NCBI GenBank assembly: GCA_964443785.1
Contig: CAYUER010000004.1
Span: 1-48,572, forward strand
Length of the DNA stretch: 48,572 nt
Source: CALMZN01 sp964443785
GTDB taxonomy: Bacteria > Patescibacteriota > Patescibacteriia > UBA1558 > GWA2-36-10
Reading direction: 5' to 3'
Positions 29,431 to 37,849 of the stretch are shown piece after piece. The notes under the pieces are model-generated. The model did no database searches, was not told where the DNA came from, and saw only the letters and a program-made list of their open reading frames with translations. Position 1 is the stretch's first letter; each line of letters starts with the position of its first letter. Made by a program: the position numbers and the translations under genes.

Positions 29431-30477
29431 ATGCGTATTTTGGCTATCGAAACATCATGTGATGAGACTGCCTTGGCTGTCTTGCTTGAGCGAGGTGGCT
29501 CTTTGTTTTTAGAGAAAAACGCTGTCTATTCACAAGTTGATATTCACAAAAAATATGGCGGCGTAGTCCCAGAAGTAGCTTCGCGCAAGCATCTAGAAAC
29601 CATCATGCCGCTGCTAGAGCATACTTTGGGCAAAAATAAATTAAAAAATATTGATTATATCGCTTTTACCCAAGGTCCAGGCTTAGTCACCTCTTTGGTC
29701 CTGGGTGTAGCCACTGCCAAAGCCTTGAGCGCAGCTAGCGCCAAGCCATTATTGCCCATCAATCATCTCGAAGGACACATATATTCCAACTGGTTGAGTC
29801 ATTCAGTATTACAAAAAAATACTCTAGATATTTTTCCTAGTATTATTTTGGTAGTTTCGGGTGGACACACCGAGCTGATACTGATGAGCGGTCATGGTCA
29901 GTATCAGTTGATCGGGCAGACCATGGATGATGCTGTGGGTGAGGCTTTTGACAAAGTGGCCAAACTATTAAAACTCGGCTACCCCGGTGGCCCGATAGTC
30001 AGTAAGCTGGCAGCTCGAGGCGATGCTCAAAAATATGAATTCCCCAGACCAATGATCAATAGTCATAATTTTGACTTTAGCTTATCGGGATTGAAAACTG
30101 CTATTTTATATTTTTTGGAAAAAAAGAAAAAAATCAATCAGCAAGATGTGGCGGATATTTGCGCTGGTTTTCAGACAGCGGTGACTGATGTCTTGGTCAA
30201 GAAAACTATGGCCGCAGCCAAATTTCACGGTGCTCGGTCCATCATGCTAGCTGGCGGAGTGTCGGCCAATACCTTTTTAAAAGATAGCTTGCAAAAACAA
30301 GCTGATCAATTATCTTTACCATTTTTTGCTCCAGAGCTGAAGTTTACCGGCGACAATGCAGCGATGATAGCCGCGGCTGCTTTTTATGGTTTGAAATACA
30401 AAAAAGCACGGATTGTCACTGGCGACAAGGTCATTCAGCTCGAGCCAAGAGCCAATTGGCAGCTAGTCAAAAAATAA
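29431..30477 (+). CDS. tsaD: tRNA N6-threonylcarbamoyladenosine transferase subunit TsaD
   Basis: Catalytic Kae1/TsaD subunit that transfers threonylcarbamoyl to A37 of ANN-decoding tRNAs. 348 residues from the ATG at 29431 (MRILAIETSCDET); a TTG two codons upstream is less likely. Metal-site histidines lie in INHLEGHIYSN (H112, H116). ASKC-fold motifs YIAFTQGPGL, VSGGHTELI, GQTMDDAVGEAFDK, FSLSGLKTA and GGVSANTFL are present. Followed by tsaE, another enzyme of the same pathway, about 80 bases on with its own promoter. tsaB and tsaC are not in the window. Confidence 0.96.
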   Translation: MRILAIETSCDETALAVLLERGGSLFLEKNAVYSQVDIHKKYGGVVPEVASRKHLETIMPLLEHTLGKNKLKNIDYIAFTQGPGLVTSLVLGVATAKALSAASAKPLLPINHLEGHIYSNWLSHSVLQKNTLDIFPSIILVVSGGHTELILMSGHGQYQLIGQTMDDAVGEAFDKVAKLLKLGYPGGPIVSKLAARGDAQKYEFPRPMINSHNFDFSLSGLKTAILYFLEKKKKINQQDVADICAGFQTAVTDVLVKKTMAAAKFHGARSIMLAGGVSANTFLKDSLQKQADQLSLPFFAPELKFTGDNAAMIAAAAFYGLKYKKARIVTGDKVIQLEPRANWQLVKK

Positions 30478-30484
30478 TATTTTT

Positions 30485-30513
30485 TTGAGTAATTTTATCT
30501 AGTAAGGTATAAT
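30485..30513 (+). promoter_or_regulatory. Promoter of the tsaE-valS operon
   Basis: TTGAGT (30485-30490), 17 bases, TATAAT (30508-30513). Confidence 0.7.
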
Positions 30514-30559
30514 GAAAATATCAGAAATTTTTTGTTAGGATTATTAATTTTTATAAACA

Positions 30560-30991
30560 GTGAAAGAATATTTAGCTAAAAACTCTAAAGAAACAGAAAA
30601 AATCGCTCAAGATTTGGTGAAGAAGTTGGCCGGTGGCGAGCTTTTGGCTTTGGTGGGAAATTTGGGAGCCGGCAAGACAGTTTTCGTCAAAGGCTTGGCC
30701 AAGGCTTTTGGTATTACAGAAAATATCACTAGTCCTACTTTTGTCTTGATGAAAATCTATCAGACCAAACATCCGACCATCAAGCGTTTGGTACATATAG
30801 ACTGTTATCGCTTGGAGCAATTGGGCGACTTGGAAGAAATAGGTCTGGCTGATTATTTGCATGATCCAGAAAATGTCGTTGTGATTGAGTGGGCTGACCG
30901 GATTGCTAATTTGCCAAAAAACACTATCAATATTAATATTGAATATATCAATAATCAAGAAAGGCGAGTGACTATTAGCGACTATGAGTGA
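30560..30991 (+). CDS. tsaE: tRNA threonylcarbamoyladenosine biosynthesis ATPase TsaE
   Basis: ATPase of the bacterial t6A complex that resets TsaB-TsaD. 143 residues starting at a GTG codon (KEYLAKNSKETEKIA). P-loop GNLGAGKT (33-40), ITSPTFVLMKIY, HIDCYRL (the Walker-B-like acidic motif) and VVIEWADR are typical. The last 8 bases overlap the start of valS in another frame, so translation is probably coupled. No Shine-Dalgarno sequence before the GTG. Confidence 0.93.
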   Translation: MKEYLAKNSKETEKIAQDLVKKLAGGELLALVGNLGAGKTVFVKGLAKAFGITENITSPTFVLMKIYQTKHPTIKRLVHIDCYRLEQLGDLEEIGLADYLHDPENVVVIEWADRIANLPKNTININIEYINNQERRVTISDYE

Positions 30992-33527
30992 TCAGAACGA
31001 GCAATTGGATTTGCCCAAGGCCTATGAGCCAGCCAAGTACGAACAAGATATCTACCAACTATGGTTAGATAGTGGTTTTTTTAATCCCGATAATTTACGG
31101 ACCGATGGCCCAGCCTTTACCATCTCTATGCCACCGCCTAATGCCACTGGTATTTTGCATATCGGACATGCTGCTGGCTTAACTGTGCAGGATATAGTGA
31201 TTCGTTATAAAAGATTGCAGGGCTATAAAGCACTGTGGGTGCCTGGCACTGATCACGCCTCTATTGCTACGCAAACAAAAGTAGAAAAAATTATAGCCAA
31301 AGAAGGTACTGATCGTCATACTTTGGGTCGAGAAAAATTTTTGGAACGAGTGAAACAATATGTAGCTGATTCTCAAGATACTATTCGTAATCAAATCAGG
31401 CGCATGGGTTCGAGTTGTGACTGGTCGCGTGAGCGTTATACTTTTGATGACGGTTTGTCGCGAGCGGTTAATGAAGCTTTTATCCGGATGTACAATGACG
31501 GTCTTATTTATCGTGGCTACCGCATTGTCAATTGGTGTCCACGCTGCGCCTCGACCATAGCTGATGATGAGGTGGAGCATGAAGAGCAAGCAGCAAAATT
31601 GTACTATATCAAGTATGGTCCTTTTGTCGTAGCCACTACCAGACCAGAGACCAAGCTAGCTGACACAGGTGTAGCGGTCCATCCAGATGATGAGCGCTAT
31701 CATCAGTATATTGGTCAGACTTTGGATATTGATTTAGCTGGACACAAGATCAAGGTCAAAGTTTTTGCTGACAAAAGCATTGACCAATCTTTTGGCTCGG
31801 GAGTAGTCGGTGTCACACCAGCTCATAGCTTGGTGGACTATGATTTTGCTCAAAAAAATGCTTTGGAAATTATCAAACTCATAGATGAACAAGGTAAAAT
31901 ATTGGCTAGTGGCGGCCAGTATGTCGGCCTAGATGTTTTGCAGGCTCGTCAGCAATTTGTGACTGATTTGCAAGCAGCTGGCTTGTTGGAAAAAACAGAA
32001 GATATAAAAAATAATTTATCAGTTTGCTATCGCTGTCAGACAGCCATAGAACCACTGCCCTCTGAGCAATGGTTTGTAGCGGTTGATAAAAAAATTCCTG
32101 GTCGTGACAAATCTTTGAAACAACTTGCCGTGGAAGTAGTTAAGCACAAAGATATTCATATCATGCCTCATCGTTTTGAAAAAACATACTTCAATTGGAT
32201 GGAAAATCTACACGATTGGTGTATTTCTAGGCAATTGTGGTGGGGGCATCGCATACCGATTTGGTATACTGCTGATAAAAAAATAATCGTTGCCCATGAT
32301 CAGGCCGAGGCTAAGCTCAAAGCTGGTAATCAAGATATAGTGCAAGATCCCGACACTTTGGATACTTGGTTTTCTTCAGCCTTGTGGACTTTCTCTACTT
32401 TGGGTTGGCCAGAAGATACCAAGGATTTACAGCTCTATCATCCAACCGGTTTGATGGAGACTGGTTATGATATTATTTTTTTCTGGGTGGCTAGGATGAT
32501 CTTGATGACAGAATATTTATTGGGTGAAAAACCTTTTGGCATTGTTTATCTGCATGGCTTAGTTCGTGATAAGGATGGTAAAAAAATGAGCAAGTCTTTG
32601 GGTAATGGTATTGAGCCAATCGAAATGATTGATAAATACGGGGCTGATGCCTTGCGCTTGTCTGCAGTGATGGGTACTACACCGGGCAATGACTCAAGGT
32701 TATACGAAGAAAAAATCGCTGGCTATAGAAATTTTGTCAACAAACTTTGGAATATTTCACGTTTTATTTTTTCAGCAGTCAAAAATATCCATAGAGTCAA
32801 GGAACAGCCAGAACCAAAAACTTTGGCGGATGCCTGGATTTTGTCCGAGTTCAATGATTTGGTAGAGCAGGTCACCACAGACTTTCATAAGTACAATTTA
32901 TCTGGCGCTGGTGAAAAGCTTTATGAGTTTACTTGGTCAAAGTTGGCTGATTGGTATTTGGAGCTAGCTAAATTTGAAAAAGATAAAGATGAAATTTTAC
33001 TCTATATTTTAGAGCGCTTATTGGTGATGTGGCATCCTTTTACACCCTTTGTGACGGAGTTGATTTGGAAACAGTTTAAGCCAGAGCACTTGCTGATGAT
33101 TGAGCATTGGCCCAAAGCTAAAAAGCAAGATACATCAGCTGTAAAATCTTTTGCAGAATTGATGGAGCTAGTTTCTATGATTCGCAATTTGAAAGCAGAA
33201 AATAAAATGCGTAGCGCTGATAAACCAGATTGCTATATTGAGAATAATTTATTAGTCAAAGAGTCAAAATTAGCTGCGGCTTATTTGGCGGGAGTGACTT
33301 TGCAAAATAGCGTCATCGATGGTGTAAAATTCAATACTAGCGCTGGTTATTTTATCATCAATTTGCACAAACCATTGAAAGATCAGGAGCTAGCTAGTCT
33401 CCAAAAATATATAGCTGAACTAGAAGCCAAGCTAGCTAATAAAGCTTTTGTAGAAAATGCACCGCGGCCCATAGTCGATGAAACAAGACAAAAATTAGAG
33501 CAAGCCAAGAAAAAAATAACCCCCTAA
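30984..33527 (+). CDS. valS: Valyl-tRNA synthetase
   Basis: Charges tRNA-Val. 847 residues, class Ia. Signature HIGH (59-62 in NATGILHIGHAAG), ATTRPETKLADTGVAV in the editing domain, zinc-binding-type pairs CPRC and CYRC, DTWFSSALW, and KKMSKSLGN near residue 535. The C-terminal coiled-coil part ends RQKLEQAKKKITP. The start overlaps tsaE by 8 bases. The TAA stop lies within the loop of its own terminator. Confidence 0.96.
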   Translation: MSDQNEQLDLPKAYEPAKYEQDIYQLWLDSGFFNPDNLRTDGPAFTISMPPPNATGILHIGHAAGLTVQDIVIRYKRLQGYKALWVPGTDHASIATQTKVEKIIAKEGTDRHTLGREKFLERVKQYVADSQDTIRNQIRRMGSSCDWSRERYTFDDGLSRAVNEAFIRMYNDGLIYRGYRIVNWCPRCASTIADDEVEHEEQAAKLYYIKYGPFVVATTRPETKLADTGVAVHPDDERYHQYIGQTLDIDLAGHKIKVKVFADKSIDQSFGSGVVGVTPAHSLVDYDFAQKNALEIIKLIDEQGKILASGGQYVGLDVLQARQQFVTDLQAAGLLEKTEDIKNNLSVCYRCQTAIEPLPSEQWFVAVDKKIPGRDKSLKQLAVEVVKHKDIHIMPHRFEKTYFNWMENLHDWCISRQLWWGHRIPIWYTADKKIIVAHDQAEAKLKAGNQDIVQDPDTLDTWFSSALWTFSTLGWPEDTKDLQLYHPTGLMETGYDIIFFWVARMILMTEYLLGEKPFGIVYLHGLVRDKDGKKMSKSLGNGIEPIEMIDKYGADALRLSAVMGTTPGNDSRLYEEKIAGYRNFVNKLWNISRFIFSAVKNIHRVKEQPEPKTLADAWILSEFNDLVEQVTTDFHKYNLSGAGEKLYEFTWSKLADWYLELAKFEKDKDEILLYILERLLVMWHPFTPFVTELIWKQFKPEHLLMIEHWPKAKKQDTSAVKSFAELMELVSMIRNLKAENKMRSADKPDCYIENNLLVKESKLAAAYLAGVTLQNSVIDGVKFNTSAGYFIINLHKPLKDQELASLQKYIAELEAKLANKAFVENAPRPIVDETRQKLEQAKKKITP

Positions 33528-33549
33528 GTCGGGGGTTATTTATTTTTTT
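33515..33549. terminator. Terminator shared by valS and the convergent pilB-like gene
   Basis: AATAACCCCC (33515-33524), 6-base loop containing the valS stop, GGGGGTTATT (33531-33540), then TATTTTTTTAA. On the minus strand the same stem leads into an A/T-rich stretch just after the pilB-like stop. Confidence 0.85.
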
Positions 33550-35269
33550 AATCTTTTACTTTACTGAATACTTCTTGGACAGAGGTGATACCTTCGAGAG
33601 CTTTGAGTAAACCATCTTGGAGCATGGTGATCATGCCATTTTTGACAGCTAGATTTTCTATTTCATACTCGGAGACATTGCCAGCCAAAATCAATTTTTC
33701 TATTTCGGGAGTCATCATAAATATCTCATAGATACCGACGCGTCCTTTGTAGCCTAGATTGTGACATTGGTCGCAGCCTTTGGCAGTATAAAATTTTAGG
33801 TTATTGACATCAGCGACTGAGTGGCCCGATTCGGGGGCAATGGCACTGAGTGTTTTTAGTATTTCCGCGGTAGTAGCTGTATCTATAGTATTGTCTTCTA
33901 TTTTACAGTGAGGACAGAGGCGTCTGACCAAGCGTTGGCCAATGATAGCATCTAGGGCAGGCGCTAGTAAAAAAGATTGGACACCCATCGCTAGTAAGCG
34001 GGGAATAGTAGCAGCTGCAGAGTTGGTATGCATCGAGCTGAGCATCAAATGGCCAGTCAAAGCTGCATTGATAGCCACATCAGCAGTTTCTAAATCACGG
34101 ATTTCACCAACCATGACTATATCAGGATCTTGGCGCAAGATAGCTCTCAGCCCGCGAGCAAAAGTATAACGAGTACTTTTTTCTTCTTCGGATTTGTTAT
34201 CAGCAGCCGCATTGCTTTCTACTTGGCTTTGGATGATGCCAGGTAGTTTGTATTCAATCGGATCTTCTAGAGTGATGATTTTGGTTTCTGGGCGATTGAG
34301 TTTGTTGAGGATGGCGTAGAGGGTGGTGGTTTTACCAGAGCCAGTAGGACCGGTAGCGATGAGCATGCCATTTGGTTTGGTCATCTGGCGACTGAGGTCA
34401 TTGTAGGCTTTGCCCTTGAGACCTAGATCATCAAATTGCAAGCCGGTGCTAGAGGCACGCAGCAAACGCATGACAATGCTCTCACCATAGACTGATGGTA
34501 TGATAGAGACGCGGACATCGACTTTGTCATTGCTCAAGGTGATGGAAAATCTGCCGTCTTGCGGTTTGTTGCCAGTGTTTAGTTTTAGTCCAGCGAGGAG
34601 CTTGATGCGAGAGCCTATTTTTTCACTAGCTTCTTTGGGCATAGCTAGAGCATTGTACAGTGCGCCATCAATACGAAAACGGACTTTGACATCATTTTCT
34701 TCGGCTTCGATATGGATATCAGAAGCCAAAAATTTTAGACCAGCAGCAATGACTAGGTTTATTGATTCGGTCAGGCCAGTTTCTTTGACTAGATTTTGTA
34801 AAGACTCAAAATTAGTGAGTTTTTCATCAAATTTACTAAGCGCCTCCTCAGTAATATTGATGCCTTCTAGGTGGATGATAGTCGGTATCTTGGCGTATAT
34901 TTTGCTAGCGATCTCAAAGCTATTTTCTGAAATCATGTAGACTTTGACCCGGGCATGATGTATGTCGCCTAGCTCTTTGGCTAGATTGGACACTTGAGGA
35001 TTGTTGGGGTTGATAGAAGCGAGTCGGATCTCTTCACCAGTAAATAAAAAACAAATAGTCTGCAAAGCTTCAGCTTGCTCCTCACTGATGAGCTTCAAGG
35101 CTTCCTGAGAAATAGGAAATTTATCGAGATTGATATAGGACAAGCCCAAAGCAGTCGCCTTTTTTTCTACTTCATTTTCTTTTTCTTTGGTCGCAATATC
35201 AGTCAGTTTGCTGTTGAGCTTTTGAGTGACTTCATCAGAAAATGGTTGAGATTTTTTTGCATCATCCAT
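33548..35269 (-). CDS. pilB: GspE/PilB-type secretion/pilus assembly ATPase
   Basis: Hexameric ATPase that drives type IV pilus extension or related secretion from the inner face of the membrane. 573 residues. N-terminal GspE-II-like domain (about 35-125), then the core: ASDIHIEAEENDVKVRFRIDG, Walker A GPTGSGKT (307-314), ITLEDPIEY, Asp box, Walker B DPDIVMVGEIRD (381-392), His box LSSMHTNSA. A zinc-type tetracysteine is present (C452, C455, C499, C502). A charged insert (about 349-366, EEEKST) sits where most family members have a short loop. PilC, PilT and pilins are not in the window. Its own promoter is upstream. Confidence 0.92.
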   Translation of the reverse strand: MDDAKKSQPFSDEVTQKLNSKLTDIATKEKENEVEKKATALGLSYINLDKFPISQEALKLISEEQAEALQTICFLFTGEEIRLASINPNNPQVSNLAKELGDIHHARVKVYMISENSFEIASKIYAKIPTIIHLEGINITEEALSKFDEKLTNFESLQNLVKETGLTESINLVIAAGLKFLASDIHIEAEENDVKVRFRIDGALYNALAMPKEASEKIGSRIKLLAGLKLNTGNKPQDGRFSITLSNDKVDVRVSIIPSVYGESIVMRLLRASSTGLQFDDLGLKGKAYNDLSRQMTKPNGMLIATGPTGSGKTTTLYAILNKLNRPETKIITLEDPIEYKLPGIIQSQVESNAAADNKSEEEKSTRYTFARGLRAILRQDPDIVMVGEIRDLETADVAINAALTGHLMLSSMHTNSAAATIPRLLAMGVQSFLLAPALDAIIGQRLVRRLCPHCKIEDNTIDTATTAEILKTLSAIAPESGHSVADVNNLKFYTAKGCDQCHNLGYKGRVGIYEIFMMTPEIEKLILAGNVSEYEIENLAVKNGMITMLQDGLLKALEGITSVQEVFSKVKD

Positions 35270-35298
35270 ATTTTTTTCTTAGTCTATACTTATGATAA

Positions 35299-35327
35299 AT
35301 TATACTTTTGCTGACACATAAAGTCAA
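35299..35327 (-). promoter_or_regulatory. Promoter of the pilB-like gene
   Basis: Minus strand: TTGACT (35322-35327), 17 bases, TATAAT (35299-35304). Confidence 0.8.
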
Positions 35328-35328
35328 T

Positions 35329-35360
35329 CAAAAAATCACCGATTTTTGAGCGGTGATTTT
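35329..35360 (-). terminator. Intrinsic terminator of the 324-aa membrane protein gene
   Basis: Minus strand: AAAATCACCG (35351-35360) pairs with CGGTGATTTT (35332-35341), followed by T. It lies 9 bases past the stop codon and directly upstream of the pilB-like promoter. Confidence 0.8.
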
Positions 35361-35369
35361 TAGTAAAAA

Positions 35370-36344
35370 TTATCTAGTGAGGGCAGGCAGATTTTTATGG
35401 GCAAAGCGGTGGATTTTACTATGGCTTGGTGTCTTGCCGTTGAGGCGGAGGAAGATATTGGTCCAGAGTAGATTATAAAAGGCACCAAAGAATGAAGTTA
35501 TGAGTAAAAAGATAGCAATAGCCGCAAAAGCACCGATGATGATCAATAGATAAAATACCAAGGGACTCATCTGCATCAAAAGTGCCAAAACCAAGAAAGG
35601 AGCAAAGACAAAGGCAATGGCCGCAAAACCAATGACCACATAAGCAATAGCAAACATCAGTATAGTGATGGCACTCTCTATAGTAATCATCCAATTGGCG
35701 CGGAATAATTCCCAGCCGTTGTTAAAGGCGGCCCAAAGCTTTTGGTTGTAAATCATGATATAGGCCATACCAAAACGAGTAGCAAAAGAAATCATGACTA
35801 TCAGTGGTACAAGCAAGAAGAAAACAATCAAAGATAACAAGAAATAAAAGGTCAGACCATTTTTGACAGTTACCAAGTCAATCATTGGGCTAATGACAAA
35901 AATAATAAAGAAATAACCAATCACAGTGTTGATTAGATTGATGCCGAGTAATGGCCAGAATTTTTCGAGGGCCACAGCTAGGGCGTTATTTGATTTGGCT
36001 TTGCCGTTTTTGGCGTATTTGGCTGCACTGTATATCAGGGCTCCCTGTGAAGAAATCGCCAAAATCAAAATAATAGCATAAATGATAAATAGTCCAATGA
36101 GGGTAATGTAGCTATCGAGCATGGACCAGTTAATTTGATTTTGGGTAGCGAGTCTTTCAATACTGCGCCACCAAGTGATGATCCATGAGCCGAGAAAATC
36201 AGGACTAGCATTTTGGAAATTGAAAGCCATTTTGACTTCGTTGAAACCGAGGAGTGAAGCAAATAGGCCAAAAAATAATAAATGAAAATTTTGTTTTATA
36301 ATTTGCCACGATTGGCTAAAAATTTTACGATAAAATGGTTCCAT
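35370..36344 (-). CDS. Multi-pass membrane protein, unknown function
   Basis: 324 residues. An amphipathic N-terminus (FYRKIFSQSWQIIKQNFHLL) is followed by about six strongly hydrophobic segments (roughly 22-40, 82-102, 133-152, 163-190, 222-250, 256-290). It ends in a basic tail (SHSKIHRFAHKNLPALTR). The 'S(Q)WQIIKQNFHLLFFGLFASLLG' style of N-terminus and the WELFRANWMITI element resemble DUF-type integral membrane proteins frequent in Patescibacteria, related to the glycerophosphodiesterase membrane-domain family. I cannot assign a function. It has its own extended -10 promoter and terminator. Confidence 0.75.
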   Translation of the reverse strand: MEPFYRKIFSQSWQIIKQNFHLLFFGLFASLLGFNEVKMAFNFQNASPDFLGSWIITWWRSIERLATQNQINWSMLDSYITLIGLFIIYAIILILAISSQGALIYSAAKYAKNGKAKSNNALAVALEKFWPLLGINLINTVIGYFFIIFVISPMIDLVTVKNGLTFYFLLSLIVFFLLVPLIVMISFATRFGMAYIMIYNQKLWAAFNNGWELFRANWMITIESAITILMFAIAYVVIGFAAIAFVFAPFLVLALLMQMSPLVFYLLIIIGAFAAIAIFLLITSFFGAFYNLLWTNIFLRLNGKTPSHSKIHRFAHKNLPALTR

Positions 36345-36379
36345 ATTTTTATTTTTAAATTTTATTTTACAGCAACATT

Positions 36380-36385
36380 ATTATA
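36380..36385 (-). promoter_or_regulatory. Extended -10 promoter of the 324-aa membrane protein gene
   Basis: Minus strand TATGTTATAAT: TATAAT at 36380-36385 with an upstream TG. The -35 (TTTTGT, 17 bases upstream) is weak. Confidence 0.5.
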
Positions 36386-36406
36386 ACATATTTTGCCTGA
36401 ATACAA

Positions 36407-36434
36407 AAGAACAGCTTTCTACTGTGCTGTTCTT
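36407..36434 (-). terminator. Terminator after the CaCA exchanger / 116-aa gene pair
   Basis: AAGAACAGC and GCTGTTCTT arms (36407-36415, 36426-36434) with a 10-base loop; T follows on either strand. It lies about 22 bases past the 116-aa gene. Confidence 0.75.
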
Positions 36435-36455
36435 TTCAATGAATCATTTATATTT

Positions 36456-36806
36456 TTAATTTGTTGGTATTTTGAGCCAAGCAATTTTAGCTAGTAACAA
36501 TACCAATAGTGTGTAGCCAAGGGAGATAGAGAAATCTTTATAAAAATCTTTTTTAGAATATTTTTCTATTTTATTTTTGGCAATTATTTTTTTGCTACCA
36601 TGATGCAGTAATACAAAACCAAAGATATTGGTCGCCCAATAGCCAGCAATCATAGCTGGTAAAAAGATATTTTTGTTGACCAAGCTACACAGGTAAGCAA
36701 AGCCATAAGCTAAGGGTAGGTTGATGATCAGATCATTCCACCAGGACAATGGAGAGAGTAAATATCCAATCAAAACAATAATCCCACCACTAATTTTTTC
36801 TTGCAT
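36456..36806 (-). CDS. Small membrane protein, unknown function
   Basis: 116 residues with about four hydrophobic segments (6-20, 28-42, 48-68, 92-110) and a basic loop (KKIIAKNKIEKYSKKDFYKD). I do not recognise a family. It begins 7 bases after the CaCA exchanger stop, so the two are cotranscribed and may work together. Confidence 0.72.
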   Translation of the reverse strand: MQEKISGGIIVLIGYLLSPLSWWNDLIINLPLAYGFAYLCSLVNKNIFLPAMIAGYWATNIFGFVLLHHGSKKIIAKNKIEKYSKKDFYKDFSISLGYTLLVLLLAKIAWLKIPTN

Positions 36807-36813
36807 AGGTATT

Positions 36814-37743
36814 TTAGCTGTTGATAAAATATTCAGTCACAACAAAAATTATCCAAAATATAAATAATAAAAAGCCCTCTTTTTTGGAAATGGTTTTGTT
36901 GCTGCGCATAAAGAAAGATAAGACACAAGCCGAGAGAAACATGAAGCCACCAGTGACATAGGTGATTTGCTGAGGAAAAGAAAAGGGGCTGAGTAGAGCT
37001 AGGATACCGACTACTATGGTGCCGTCAGCCAATACCGTGCCCAAGATGTCGCCAATAGCCAGAGACTCGTTATTTTTTTTGACTGCCTGCAAAGAAAATA
37101 GCATCTCCGGTATGGTCGTGCCCACACCGACAATCAACATGCCGATCAATATAGGTGAGACAGCCAGATTGTGAGCTAAAGCGCTAGCTGAGGTGACAGT
37201 AAAATGCGCACCAAAGAGTAGCACGTTCATGCTCAAGAGTAGTAGGATAAAATTTTTACGGCTATTATGGTCATTTTTTATTTTTGGAGCTTCACCGGGA
37301 TTATTTTTGAAAGCAAAATAATAAAATATGATACCAGTAATTATCAAGCTGATACCCTCTAGGCGAGAGTAGTAGCCATCAGAGCCCAAGACAATGGGCA
37401 TCAGAAATAAAAATGGATAGACCAGATTATTTTTTAATATTTTACTTTCTATTTTTATATTTTTACCCGATAGGGCGATGATGATGGCAATCACTAGGGT
37501 CATATCTACGACATTGGAGCCAAACAAAGTGCCCAGACCAAAAGCAGGCGTGCCCTCCAAAGAGGCATTGATAGAGATAAAAGTTTCGGGCAGTATGGAG
37601 ATGACAGCGACAATGATAAAGCCAATGATATATTTGGATAGCTGAAAATTTTCAGCTAGCAGGACAGCATACTTGGTCGCCCAGATAGCACCTCTGATCA
37701 CTAAAAATAAGGCAACAGCTAGAATAATAATATTTTGGAACAT
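36814..37743 (-). CDS. CaCA-family cation/Ca2+ exchanger (YrbG-like)
   Basis: 309 residues, about ten hydrophobic segments in two inverted halves. The alpha-1 repeat reads SILPETFISINASLEG followed by GLGTLFGSNVVDMTLV. The alpha-2 repeat reads GVGTTIPEMLFSLQAV followed by LAIGDILGTVLADGT. The acidic residues E in (L/I)PE and the N/D of GSNVVD, D of GDILG are the ion-binding positions of the family. Probably exports Ca2+ or another cation in exchange for Na+ or H+. The 116-aa membrane gene follows after 7 bases. Confidence 0.9.
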   Translation of the reverse strand: MFQNIIILAVALFLVIRGAIWATKYAVLLAENFQLSKYIIGFIIVAVISILPETFISINASLEGTPAFGLGTLFGSNVVDMTLVIAIIIALSGKNIKIESKILKNNLVYPFLFLMPIVLGSDGYYSRLEGISLIITGIIFYYFAFKNNPGEAPKIKNDHNSRKNFILLLLSMNVLLFGAHFTVTSASALAHNLAVSPILIGMLIVGVGTTIPEMLFSLQAVKKNNESLAIGDILGTVLADGTIVVGILALLSPFSFPQQITYVTGGFMFLSACVLSFFMRSNKTISKKEGFLLFIFWIIFVVTEYFINS

Positions 37744-37789
37744 ACTTTTGTAACTAATATGTTATATGATAGCCAAAATTGTCAGTTCT

Positions 37790-37834
37790 GTAAAACAAAT
37801 CCAGCCCAGCCCTTCGTGAAGGGCTGGGCTGGAT
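37790..37834 (-). terminator. Intrinsic terminator of ftsH
   Basis: Minus strand: 17-bp arms (37818-37834 with 37799-37815, core CCAGCCCAGCCCTTC), tiny loop, then TTTGTTTTA. Its core AGCCCTTCG is shared with the terminator at 21573-21608. Confidence 0.85.
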
Positions 37835-37849
37835 GAAGTGGAGATTTAT

